Assembly: GCA_021234155.1 (NCBI GenBank)
Contig: JAJEKV010000032.1
Coordinates: 1,830,783-1,894,782, forward strand
Length of the DNA stretch: 64,000 bases
From: Isoetes taiwanensis
Taxonomy: Eukaryota; Streptophyta; Lycopodiopsida; Isoetales; Isoetaceae
Direction of reading: 5' to 3'
The notes beneath the pieces are model-generated. The model worked only from the letters and a program-made list of their open reading frames with translations. It searched no databases and was not told where the DNA came from. This document shows, piece after piece, positions 45,541 to 57,755 of this stretch. Every line of letters starts with the position of its first letter. Position 1 is the first letter of the stretch. Both the position numbers and the translations under genes were made by a program.

Positions 45541-47915
45541 TCTTCTCACATGTTGTAATGCATGCATCTCTTTTGGAACAAGTATTACAGAATGTGCTAC
45601 GCATTTTCGATGGTTTATCTATGATTCTTGTGTTTATTTTAAACAAGTAAATATCATATTGCGCTTGTGATAAATCTATTGTATCTATTTGAGTACAAGA
45701 TATTAATCTCAATATATAAGAGACTGAATCCTTGAGATCTTATTATACTAACACTTTGCAGCAGGATTACTTCAGTATTTCACTAACCCCAGCATGATTT
45801 CAGTAAGAAGATTCTATCTTATTGATCCTCTCATAGTTCCCATTGCTTTCTACCAAAACTTATGAAAAGCATTATGGGGCAATCTTTATAAATTTGGTCC
45901 TTTTCTCTTTGTAAAATGAGGTTTGAGGTGATTTAGAAGGTGATTTCTGTGTGGATTTTTGATGATTTTGCAAGCACTTTCGTGTAAAAATTTGAGATAT
46001 TCGAAGTTATTTTCTCTTTGTAAGTAATTTTCTAGAGCTAGATGCATGTATTTGCTTTGTTTCTCGAATAAAGAATTTGCCTTTAAAAAGTGTGTGTTCG
46101 CTAAATTTATGATTTAAAACAAGCATGTTCGGCTTAACTTATGATTTAAATTCTTTCTTGTAAATAACGTAGTAATTCACTTCTTACGAAGTTTTAACAT
46201 AGTTTTGTTTAAAAAATTTGCAGGAACACTTAGTTGCGGTGGATATGATCAAGATTCATGGCCTTTTCTTTTATCCGAACTTTCTACCCATGCTCAAGTA
46301 AGGTTGTTAGAATATTGTTATAATTCTAAATAAGACCAATTATTTCAAAGATCTCAAGGATTTTAATTATTTGGATTCAAGGACCAAGAGGGCTTTGAAA
46401 ATTTCCCATTGTTTCTCAAAGGTTTTCCTCTCGCAAATTGTGACGTAGAATCTCTTCACATTTTAATTACATTCAATGAACTGCGGATTTTAAATGTTAT
46501 CTATGGCGCATAGCCGAGCTTTTAATATTGTTGTTTGTCTATGCGCCAAGATGGACAAGTTTATATATTTTAAAAGCTCTACCCTATGCAAGTAGGCTGG
46601 GATGCTGAACTAGGTGTTATAGAAATGACATATTATTTAGAGTTCCTTTTCTATGCCCACATGTATTGCGGTACTTTTTGTTTTCGTTGATCCTATGCGC
46701 TCAAAGGCATTTATATGTCCATGCCATGAGTTTCATTATTTGGTCTTTAGTTCTTATTGGGAAATGTTGAGCAAAAGATGTATCAAATTCTAATGTTTGT
46801 ACACCGCTTAAGAAGTACAATCAAAGGAAGGAATCTACATTTCCTGCTTACGTAAACAAACACCGTTTTATATATATTATGTAAAGATGAACAATTGATT
46901 CTAAAGATTTTAATGTCGTAGCTTGGATATGTTGTTTGCTTTGTGATTTTCCCCAGAAGTTGCTTGCTTTGTGATCTTCCCGTAGTTAAAAATATAATAA
47001 ATGTTGCCTTTCAATTTTCATTTGCTTCAATGCAATTCAAATGTATAATTTTTTTCTACAACTTGTGTTTATGGTTGTCTTCACAAATGTGGTTGTTTTA
47101 CATTGCTATTAATCCTCTTTAAACAAAGTTTACGCTTTGAGACCTCTAAATGTGCATGAATTTTAGATTTGAATTATGCTTGTTTTTATATTGCTATTAG
47201 TCCTTTTAAAACAAAGTTTACATCCGAGACCCTAAAACAGTAAACGCTTTAGATTTGAAAAAGGGAATCCACTCATACCAATCAAGTTAAAACGATTGAC
47301 GAAGATGACAACAACAAAGAAAACCTTCATGCTAAGCAAGTTCCACTTGATATTTAAAACTCTTCTCGACCTAATCTAGTTCAAGTGCCATTATTATTTA
47401 TTATTTGACTCAGATTCTTTCTAGAGTACTTAAAATCGACTATCTCTGCCTATGCGCCAAGTTGGACAAAATCGCTATTCAAAAAGGTTCCGCTTGACGC
47501 TAAAAACGAATTACCTGCTTAATGCAAATGTGATGATTACATTTCATGAGCTTATATCTCCTCTACTTATTTGAACTATCGTGTCTCTATGCGCCAAGTA
47601 TAGCTATGTGTAATGTATTTTGGTAATCTTGTATGATAAAAGCCCATTTTTGTTCTACTTTGACCACAATATTTTTGCACACTCCAAAATGGTTCTTTCA
47701 ATGTGCAACCTTTTTTTTGTTCTTATGTTTTAAAAAAATATGCCAAAAGTACCAAATTTTTGGTGTTTTTGAAAAAGGAATCATAATTGCACTATTGATG
47801 TCATTAGTGTTTGCACCGTCACCTTGTTCTACCGAGATAGGAAAATATAAAGTTCTAATAATGCAGGCATATAAAAATCAAAGACCACACACATCAATGA
47901 GCTCCAAATTTCAAG
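45541..47915. other. A/T-rich unassigned stretch with 'ctatgcgccaag' motifs
   Basis: No gene recognised. 'ctatgcgccaag' occurs at about 46,539; 47,451 and 47,588, with looser versions at 46,503 ('tatggcgcatag') and 46,693. A diverged two-copy repeat ('attgctattaatcctcttta' with 'aacaaagtttac' near 47,103, and 'attgctattagtccttttaa' with 'aacaaagtttac' near 47,192) has a period of about 89 bp. This could be a large intron or intergenic DNA. Confidence 0.35.
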
Positions 47916-48180
47916 ACCTAATCATGTGTGATCATTAACCGTAGCATACCATCCACGGCCGAAAGAGTCGCCAGTTACAAATTTGACTAGAAATATAAGA
48001 GCAATAATATTGAAATTGAAGAGATGATCCATGAGAATCCCTGAAGCCACTGGGCTACCAAATAAGAAAAATAGGCTCACCCAGTGGGGTTTCCCCTTGG
48101 TGCCTCCGAAGCATCACGCTACCGGGAAATGCGTATCTACTCTGGCCAACATTGAACAAAAAGTAAAACCTTATATAGTA
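47916..48180 (-). mobile_element. Dispersed repeat family 2, internal fragment
   Basis: Aligns with 43,880-44,060: '(c)gaaagagtcgcc...tagaaatataagagca' against 'ccaagagtcgct...taggaaatacaagagca', and 'ccatgagaatccctgaagcc' against 'ccatgaggatccctgaaacc'. It keeps the same orientation as copy 1. It is cut on the right by the tail of the large LINE, whose insertion probably split it. Confidence 0.6.
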
Positions 48181-48184
48181 GAGT

Positions 48185-51100
48185 AAATGTATGGGAGGAA
48201 GGAAGAAGGAAGGAAGGAAGGTTCTTTATCGGCTCATGGAGGCCAATCGCCTATGGGACCTTAACATAGGTGGAAGAAGCCCGCTGCTACCCGATTAAAA
48301 AACCCCCTTAGGGAGGGAAAAATCGCTTCTGAAAGCAACAAGCATGCCGGGTACCGCATAAATATACATATATTGACATGTGAATTCCCCGCACTGTAGG
48401 CCGCGTAGGTGAGTCCGGCAGATCCAAAACCTTCTCCGGAGGTAGGAGCCAAGGGATCGAATCGATGCATGCATCGGAAGTAGCTCGCGGGGCGCACTGT
48501 ACACTCAAGAGAGTCGTAGCGAGTCTCGGACCGACTATTATAGGTCGGATAGCCTGGAAGGCATGGCTTATCCTCAACACCCCTCACGCAAGTAACACCG
48601 ACAGTGCTCGTCTCCGGCGCTGCTCTCCAACCCATCGACCCGCCTCCCGCCGGTTGATGGTGGGCTCCTCGCTCAATGGACGCTGATGATCCCGCTGGGC
48701 TCTTCATGGGCAACCGAGAATGCAGAAGAGCCGTATTCTGCCCGGTGGGTTCATGTCGCCAGAAGTGTGCCACCTTTACCTCGCTCTGCAGCATGGTGGT
48801 CCTGCATTTCCCCAGAAACAAGAGTCCGTACCCTCACCCTATCCCTACCGGGCTGCCTCTGTAGGCACTTGACGCACCTATGTGCGCCTACATTCCAGCC
48901 AGCCACCGGCCTCTTTGTCCCAACAAGCTCAGTCGCTAAGTGCTCACGCTACGTAGCTGCGCGGAGCCGAAAGTTTGGCGCCGCCACCTTCGGAAATAAA
49001 CAATGTGTCTATCGAGGGTCGCGATGCCGCAGGGCATGTGAATCCCGCTCTCTGTAAATAAAGATCTGATATGGAACTCAGGGCTTGACCCCAAGTGCCC
49101 GCTACAAAAATGCCTTCCCCTGACCTGCCTCTGTCGCTCCAAGTCGCCAAAGACACCATCAACCCTACACCCTCGACCCCATACGTAAGAACTGCCCATC
49201 GCCCTAACAAATGTGACCGGTGGCCCCAATCATCATAACCTCTGCCTCGCGGACTATTGTTTTGTATCATGCATAACGCCTAACTCCGGGCGGCCACCAA
49301 GGTGAATGGATGCATCCCAATACATTGACGTACCCACCCCTGTGCACGTAGCCGGGTGCACTTCTACCATCTCGCCTTCCCCTCGAGCAAGTGAGCCGAG
49401 GTGGCCGGATGACGTGGAGGGAGATATGAGGACCACCTTAGTCTTGGCCAGTTGACACGCATGTTCCGCCGCGTAATATGTCCAGTGGCATCTAGGTGTG
49501 CCTCGCATGCCCTCTCGTTTATGGGCTAAGAGGTCCACATCATCCGCGACATGAGCTTCTGATGACTCCGTGCAAGTGTTGTATACCGCCCTTCCCTCCC
49601 ATAAAAGCAAGCCAAGCCTAATCAAGCCAATGTAAAAAGTCCAAAAGAGGGGTGAGAGAGGACAACTTTGCCTAACTCCAATGTTAATGGGTAAATGATC
49701 AATTCTTCCGCTGCATGCGCTCAGGCAGCCTCAGACAGTCATATTAATCGTGATTCGCAGATCCATAGAGCCCCAAATGGCTTAATCTCGCCACAACTTT
49801 TCCCTGGTAATCGCGGTCGTAAAGCTTTTGCAAAGTCCACAAATCAGCCAGCATTGTGTCCCTCCCGACCTGGGCCACACCCCGACGAGGGGCCCCGAGT
49901 GCGAAGATGTGATCAATGGTCGGTCGTTCCGTGGGTCGGAAGCCCCGCCTCGGGTAAGTGCCCTCGACTCGCTGCCTCCGCCAACTGCTACCTCGGCTGC
50001 TCGAGAATGCCCGCATGCCTGCGGCAAACATTGAGCCGACCATGATGGTTCCTAAGAATTGGTCGTGATGTTGCGGGGCACATCCGTCCGTTCCCTGGGA
50101 TCATAAAGTCAGCGGCAGTACCGCCTCATTGCACCGCCGCGACGCTTCCCCGTAGGCCGTGGCCGGGCTCGCAGAGTACCCCCGCGCCGTAAAGTTTCCT
50201 GGGCGCCCAAGTAGGCCGTAACATTTCTCCTGGTGTCTTTTGCCGTGCACCTTCGCCTTTGCTCTCGAGGAAGGTACCTGAATGGCTGGTGGCATGAGCC
50301 CGCTGCGGTCCCTCGACCACGCATGAGACGGAGCGCCGCTTATGCCTCTTACACCTGCCAGCATCAAAACCATCTCGTTACGCGAAGGTTGCGCTTCTCC
50401 GACCTCGGGCGGGGAGGTCTCCCCAAAGCACATGTTCCGCCTTCGAGGAGCTCAACCACCGGCTCATTGTCGCCCGCCGCGGGCCCCTGCATGAGGGCTT
50501 CGCGAGCATGTCGTACCAGAACCTCCGCTTGCTCATAATCCAAGCGAACCGAGGCTCCAAGAAGGTAACGAAGCAATCGGGAGGGGGCTATAGCCACGGG
50601 CCGTGCCAGCCTTCACATGTAGGGAGTATCCAGCTCTCCTCGCCCCGCTATCCGCGTCGCATCGAAAATGACAAGGTACATCCCTGCTGCTATACTAATT
50701 ATGACATAATCCACGGCTAATTCAGTTCCGCCACGTGATTGTCCCTGCTCGCAAGTGTACCCGTGGAAGAGGGCCATTGTAGTAGGCTGGCTGTATATGA
50801 GCAGGTCAAAGATACCGCGCATATGAGGAGCAATTGTCTCCGGCCAAGCGTGACCTGATCATTATCTAAGTGCCGCGCAGGTAAGCCGCCTTCAAGGACG
50901 CGAATCAAGTAAAGATCGCCAATATCCGCGAGGGGGTCCAAACAAGATGGCCTGCCCACCGTCTCACAGACATTGGTCTCCCCAAGGAGCATGACTCGCC
51001 TATCCACAGGTTGCCGTATGTCATCATATTAGACACATACTTCCGTCCATCCTCATTCCACCGTGGCTGTGATAGAAGGGACTCTTGCATGGGGAAAGTA

Positions 51101-53650
51101 GCAAGCAAATAGGAAGAGAGGATCTCCTGCATGGTGGTGCACCCGGATCCACAAGTAGCGGTTATGAACTGGCTTACCTCTGGAGGGAAACCAAAGGTGC
51201 CAAGGCTGCCCGCAGAGTAGCAGTAAACCCCACCATGCCCACGCCCCCTGCATACAACCAATGGAACACCGAAAATGTCAGGCCTCAGCAGACGGACAAC
51301 CAGGGTCTGGTGTTCCCACCGCCTCCATGAGGGCGATGAGGTCCATGTCCACAACCATCAATTGAGGCTATCAATCTTTCCACACCTGAAAACTCATAGC
51401 TCCTGCACCATCACCCGTGAGGCACAATTCCTATTGAGCCGGCTTCTGGATGTCAGTAGTGTGTGTCAATTTGGATGGACCAAAGAATGGAGCAGCATCG
51501 AGTTGCAGGCAGACCTGGACAAGGTGGCTGGAGTGCTAGGCAGTATTTGGCTGAGCGAGTGCATCGAAGGTTGGCAGTACGCGAGGATCGTATTTATGGG
51601 GCATAGGTAGCATTTGGTCGAAAGCAGTGCGTACCGCAAAGATTTGGTCAGCCGGCGCGCCCCTCACCCCGCTAACTACCTCCCCGCTGCCTCCCGCCAG
51701 ACCGAGTAAGATCCCGCCATTACGGGCCGTGCAGATGTGCCCTTCAATAACTTGCCTGCCGCAAGATGGCCTTCTCAACTCATGCATCCGCAATCGCGGA
51801 ACACCAATACCTCTGGGCTGTGGCCTCGGGCGTACTGACCACACCGCTGGTCGCTGCGAATCCTTAAATGTATCTCGACTGTGAAACGCTGCGCTTCAAG
51901 GATCTCTGTGGTGTATCTTCCCGGTGAGATTCTCCCTACTCTCCTAAGAGGCCCCAACTACTGTTATGGCCTGCTGCCGCGCCACGCGAGCTCAGCTGGC
52001 CCCGCGGAGGGCACTGCCCACTCGCCCGGTGGCCGCATCGCAGGATGGATGGACGCTACCAGTTGACCTCGTGACCCCATTGACGCCTTCGCAGTTGTTA
52101 GGCTTAAGGTACTGTGTGTCATGTGCCGCAGCCTTCGTTTCTCTCAAGTCCTGAGCTCACTCTTACAAGGCTTGGTCCTTGCCAATCTCCCGCTGCGCGC
52201 CGCCATTATTTGCGCGCCTCGCTCGAGGCCTCTTGGCCTACTGGGTAACGGCCAGACGGAGTTCCCGTGATTTCGCCCGCTAAATCTCTTCTCCCCGGCT
52301 GGGCGCCAATGCCGCCAGCACCCCCAAGGCGCTCGCAACCTCTCGGCCTTGCGCTTAGCCTCCCTAACTTCCAATCGGAGGTGGCCCGTGGGCGCACTGC
52401 GTTACGGTGGCATTGGCCTCCCATCAACTCGGCGCGAGCCGAGATTTGATTGCATGTGTCTGCTCGCCTTGGCCCCCGCAGCGGCCCGTGGTATCCATGC
52501 GCAGCATGCATGTTCTCGCGAGCACCGGGCCGGCCTTTGCCGCTCTCAGAGTGCACTGCTTGATGGCCGCCGCCCAAAATGCAGGTGCTTGGGTCAACCT
52601 CGTTGACTGCTGTTTCATATCACCAACCGTCAAGGCAACACGGGATGTTGCGCATCTATCTCCGTTTCCAGTTCCGCAATGCGGCATCTATTGGCCTCAA
52701 CCCTGTTTTGGATGTATGCTTCGCTGTTCTCTCGCCTAACTGAGGGGCCCTCAGGCCTCGAGTACCACTTCCTACGCCGAGCCGCCTCGGCCGTAGGGGC
52801 CTTGACTCGCTAATTCTCCCTTTTGCCCATCAGACCGTGAGACGGCCGCTTTCTCAGGTCTTCTTGTTTTCCCAGTGCTCGGCTCGCTGAGGTCGCTAGG
52901 CCGGCCCCGGGTTTGCCCGAGGTGGGTGCTGCCGTGGTCTGCGGAAGCTCACCGCTAGGTGAGTCCGGACACTGGCCGCCCGTGCTGATCAAGTATGGGC
53001 GCAACGCCAAGCACCGTTTAGGCGGCGGCGTGGGCTTGCCGTCCGGGCAGGCTAGGCGGTGTTATGGCGTGGTCGCGGGCCGTGTTGTGGCAAGGCCAAG
53101 AGGCAATTCGTTGGTTGACTCCATGGCAATGTCGTGCAAAATGTTAGGAGCCTAGCTCAAAGATTATTCCGCGGCAATCGACTTCAAAAGGCCGTGGGGT
53201 CTCTCGCATATGAAACTTGGCGCCGTAATCCAACAATTTGGGGACCAAAACGTATGTCGAGCACCTTTTAGAGGTTTGGGGGTTTTGGGGCTAGAGAGAT
53301 CAGAAACCCTAGAGAGAAATCACAAAGGTCTCTCGTCGTCAAAATTGTACTCAATCCTATTTGGGGACCACAAAAACGAGGGTCGTGAAAGCACCTTTGT
53401 GTGGGTTCGGGGGGTTTAGGGGCTAGAGAGAGACTGTAAAACCCTCAGAGAGAGAAAGGCGTGAAGGCAAATCAAGGGGCTCTATGCAAGGGGTCAGAGG
53501 GCAAGGCAGAAAGGAATCAAAGACAAGCCGACTGCGTTAAAACAAGTGGATCAATAAATACTTACCAAGCTGGTGAATGCATCAGACAAAAGCCCTTGTT
53601 TATATGTGGAACTCCCAGACAACAAGATTCAAATGTGAGGAAGTGAAGTG
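48185..53650 (-). mobile_element. LINE, nearly full length, - strand (ORF1-like, EN, RT)
   Basis: The most complete LINE here. In sense (- strand) order: a coding-like 5' part at about 53,150-52,150 rich in Arg, Ala and Lys (ORF1-like; REAKRKAERLRA near 52,350); an endonuclease with LLGETN (about 50,992-50,972, for the family's GDxN), SCLDPLADIGDL and GRRQLL; an RT with GFRPTERPTIDHIF (about 49,944-49,900), ADDVDLLAHKREGM (about 49,545-49,500) and QLAKTKVVLIS (about 49,454-49,422). The 3' end has 'ggtcccataggcgattgg' (about 48,262-48,245), then 'cgataaagaa' and a (CCTT)n tail. Frames shift every 60-150 codons, so no intact protein is made as sequenced. The motifs were read by eye; boundaries are approximate. 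Confidence 0.85.
53235..53462 (-). repeat. Two 122-bp tandem units at the LINE 5' end
   Basis: 'atttggggaccaaaacgta...ggtttgggggttttggggct' and 'atttggggaccacaaaaacg...gttcggggggtttaggggct', each followed by 'agagaga', start about 122 bp apart (53,238 and 53,360). In the LINE's orientation they lie just upstream of its first coding-like stretch, as 5' promoter monomers do in some L1 elements. That role is inference. Confidence 0.6.
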
Positions 53651-54617
53651 GAGTTTCATTGAGATGAATGAATGAAAATAATGACCTATAGGGTACCCAC
53701 AATGAGGCCCCAACACATGAATGTGAATATGAGTGAAAAAAACCAACAATAACTTCAGCCATATAACTAGCTCAAACATATGTAACTAGGCCCATGACCC
53801 ACAAAGTTGTTGGAACCCAAAACTACATCCAAAGCCCGGCCCGGGTCGTAATTGACTGTAATTCAAAGCCGCACTGCTAAAATTTCGCTAACCTCAAATA
53901 TCGACTCCCAACCCCCACCAACAAGAAGGTAGAAGTGAAAACTGCAACCGCTAAACTACCCTGGACCGCTGAAACTCCATGAACACCCCGGCCAAGAAAG
54001 AGGATCGCTACCGAATCGCAAAACACACAATCACATGGTTAACGTCGTGAAAAGGTTAGAGCCTTAGGTTAAGCATGCATCATGCTCAAAACAAAGGTGA
54101 GCACAAGAATCCGAATTAAGAAAAATAGTAGAAGAGAGAAACTATAAAGAATCCTCAAAGCTTACATCGCTAATGAGAGAAAATATAGATACGCTTAGGC
54201 CCGAATCATGGGTCTTCCCCTCAGCGTTCGAGTTTTCACAAAAGTTACGCTGTAGAGAAAAATAGGTACATCCAATAGAAGAACCTTTGAGCCTACCCGT
54301 AGTTTACAAGTGCTGACAGCTTAGAAGAGAGAGAGTACAAGCACTAATTAATGGCCAATTGAGAATCAACTCTAAGTTAGTTAATAGTCAACATAAGCAA
54401 CCAAGCACAATAGCACACAATATCAAAAATTGAAAAGATCTATCTATCTCACTACCGTGAAAACAAATAGACCACACATGGAAGTTTAAGACAAGGCTAT
54501 CCTACTCTCATGGGCCAAGCACGTAACATCAACCGACCGAAAACACATGAGTGACTCCGAAAAAAAGATTCCGAAAGCACGACACAACATATGAGAATAC
54601 TTGAAGCCACAGAGGCC

Positions 54618-54705
<88 letters not shown>

Positions 54706-56260
54706 TCAGGGTTCACCGCTGGTTCAGCCTCTCTAGGTGCCCTTCTAGAAGTTTGGCTACAATCGCCACGCTGGAAAAATTGCAGCTACTCAGCCACACA
54801 AAGATATTATAGAAGAGAAGAGTCGAGATCCAACCCTCACTAGGTGGAACGAGAAGAAATCAACATGCTGTTAAGATGAACTGACACCAGTGACTAGACT
54901 CGTGAGGAGTGGAGGGAGGGAAACTCAAGAACCAACAGAATTCAGCTCAGAGGTAATGCCGATGAGGAATGCTAGCGTGCAACATGGATATATAGTAGAT
55001 AGAGCCAAAGAAAGCATGCGCCTATGAAGGCTCGAAGTATAGATAGATCTCGACGTCCAAAATGGCGCTGACGCTAAAATGTGCACGCCCTTTCTCCAGA
55101 ATGATGATTCTCTTCTATATAAGAAGAGAACCATAGAACCATGGCATTCTAGAGAAAGTCCTTTGCAAAAGCACAACATCCTAATAATAAAGAGGAATTT
55201 ACCTCCTCCGGATCACGTAATCGAGACTCCGCAAGAAAACAAGTAAGATCAATGAGGGGAGGCTTATTTCTTAGCTGCTGTAGAGATGCGTAAAAAGAAA
55301 CATCATGGGAAACAACTATGAAACTAAGACCTTTGTGTGATGAAGAATCACTTGAACCGAGTGACCTCGTAGAGAAATCCACAAAGAATAATATACGTAG
55401 AGCAACCCATATCATGGGCGCAAGCAAAAAAAAAAAAAACAATTGTCAATGAGATTGGTGCATCCAAAGGGAGCTTGAGGCGTAGACAAAAGGTGAGAAT
55501 ATTATTATGCAAAAATCTAATAAGGAATGGTGGGAGAAAGCACGAGACAAATGATACAAACTTTATAAAGATGATAATGAGCCAACCACAATTAACAAAG
55601 AAGAAAGCCAAAAAATATGGGGCAAATGGAATGCGAACAAATAAGGCCCAAAAAATTGAAATATAAACCACAAATTACGCACTCACAACAATGTGCACAT
55701 GAAAACAAATTGGATGATCACGTAATGCTGAAGAAAACCATCCGACAAAACACCGGTGGAAAAATCAAAGGACTAAATTCCAACATATATCATCCATGCA
55801 TAATGGACCCAAATCCAATTTTCAAGAATAGTAACAACTTACAAGACAAAATTTCACATCGAGACCTTGCATAATTCTGGACAAATGAACAAACTAATAA
55901 TCCCGTAGCTGAAAGAATGCCAAGAAGCAACTGCACTCAATGGAGCACCTGTGATGAGCGTAATGGATGCAATAAGCTATAGCGCTGGCAACTCGAGATG
56001 ATTGGGGCGTAAATAAAAGCAACGCAGATAGGGAGATAAATAAAACAATATGGTCTAGTCGAAATAGACAGGACCAGCACCAAGAGAACAATATGATGGA
56101 ACAACACTAACCGAGAGAAATGAATCGTGAAAGCAATAGCACTAAAAGGAGACAAGAGCAAGACGTGACACGAGAGGGCAAAAGACTTCTTAATTCCGTA
56201 TAAATGTACCTCCAGCCCCAAGTCAATATATTCGAGAAAAGAGCGTGGCACATGAATGAT
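53651..56260 (-). mobile_element. Dispersed repeat family 2, copy 2
   Basis: Matches 40,890-42,250 in order and orientation, starting 'gtttcattgagatgaatgaa' and 'ggtacccacaatgaggcccc' and reaching 'tatataagaagagaaccata' and 'accatggcattctagagaaa' near 55,117-55,160, then 'aaagaggaatttacctcc'. Relative to copy 1 it carries a GA microsatellite block around 54,560-54,850. Similarity after 55.2 kb is weak; the right edge is uncertain. No coding function is recognised. Confidence 0.55.
54621..54703 (+). repeat. (GA)n microsatellite, about 41 units
   Basis: An uninterrupted run of GA covers 83 bases. The apparent Arg-Glu or Leu-Ser repeat proteins in this place are compositional. Its perfect state suggests it is young and likely to vary in length between individuals. 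Confidence 0.98.
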
Positions 56261-57755
56261 TATGCCAGCACTCCAAGGAGATTAGATTTTTTCAACAAAT
56301 TGTGGATCATCGCTTTGTCGCTCCAAATGACTAACTACTAACGCCTTTAGTAAGTAGGAGGACCTATGAGATAGCTGAATATCTTAGAATATGGGATAAC
56401 ATCCATGATGGATTGGGACCTAAATTTCAGTAGCCTATTATTTCTTTAGAAAGGATGGACCCAAGAATTGAGCAAAGCTTCAAGGATTAGGGAAGAAAAC
56501 GAGCGGAGAATAAAACTATATACATGTCGACATATCCAATATATTGGAACCTCTTCGCGGAGTTTGATCACCCCGCCAAGGTGATTCAATAGGATAATCG
56601 CTGGACCATGTATACGACGGTACCTCCGCACAACATAAGGACTAATTCAATGGAGGGAAGCAATCTAACAAGTCCTACCAACTTCTTAGATGGTATCAAC
56701 TCAAAGGTGGGATTATTTCAAGAGGGTAATAAAGCAAAGAAAAAGAGATCCTAGAGTATAGATTGTGATCTTTTAAAACAAGAATAATTATTTAATGTAT
56801 AGTTTTATGTCCAGCTGAAATGTCATGCCGACAAACCTCAGGACTTCATAGGATTTGTGTAAATAATTTCTTTAATATGTAACTCAGACCTCCTAGATGG
56901 CTTAACATCTTTTAAGAGCAAGACTCTTACGCTCTAAATCTAGGCTAGTGGCATGGCAAGGAACTAGAGTCAAGTTCGACATCAACCTTTAAGCGGAGTT
57001 AAAAGTAGAGAATCGGTGCCAACTTATGTACATTGCAAGTATGACCCCTGCTAATAGCATGGAATATTAAAGCCGCACCAAGGCAATAATTGTTTATCAT
57101 AAGCAAGAGATGTTTACTCTAGCAATCAAAGGGCAAGCACATTATAATTAAAAGTTAAGGAAGTAATTTAGTCATGCAATGTATCTCAAAGAAAGCAACT
57201 ACTTAAGTGCATCATGAGGAATGAGGTCAGACATACCTAAGCTACAAGTTGTCGAACGACAACAAGAGTAAGAAGGAAAGATGTTACTGAATAATTCGTT
57301 TCTACCATTGCTAAGCTAATCAAAGAAGTCCTCCACCTATAGCTTCCGTGATGAAATTCGGTGAGCTTTGCCCCATAGAAGGAATGAAATCACTCTTGCA
57401 TCGTGATGCGAGTCACCAACAAAGCTCTTTATAGAATGAGCACTCTCGAAAGAAGCAGAGCTCAAGAAGCAATTGTAGGAGCGTTTCTGACTTAGAGATG
57501 CTTTCGCTTAATGGAAGTCGATGATGTATAATAACCGCTGGCGTACCAACAAGCGATGACATAATGGATCACCCCAAGGAGCAAAGTTTCTTCTATAAAA
57601 TCAATTTAAGGCTCCGCAATCATCGTAAATAAGGATAAACCGCGACAAGAATAGGTTTGCTCGTCAAATCGTATACAAATACAAATATAGACAAAAAATA
57701 TGTACACATGTATCGTAAGTCGAGGACCGAAATGATCTCGACGCATCCATGATCT
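56261..57755. other. Unassigned stretch
   Basis: No gene recognised; open frames are at most about 60 codons. Composition is A-rich on the + strand with no clear repeat. Confidence 0.3.

Noticed and set aside
54591-54843. Arg-Glu repeat protein (+) and Leu-Ser repeat protein (-)
   Set aside because: Direct translation of a perfect GA microsatellite.
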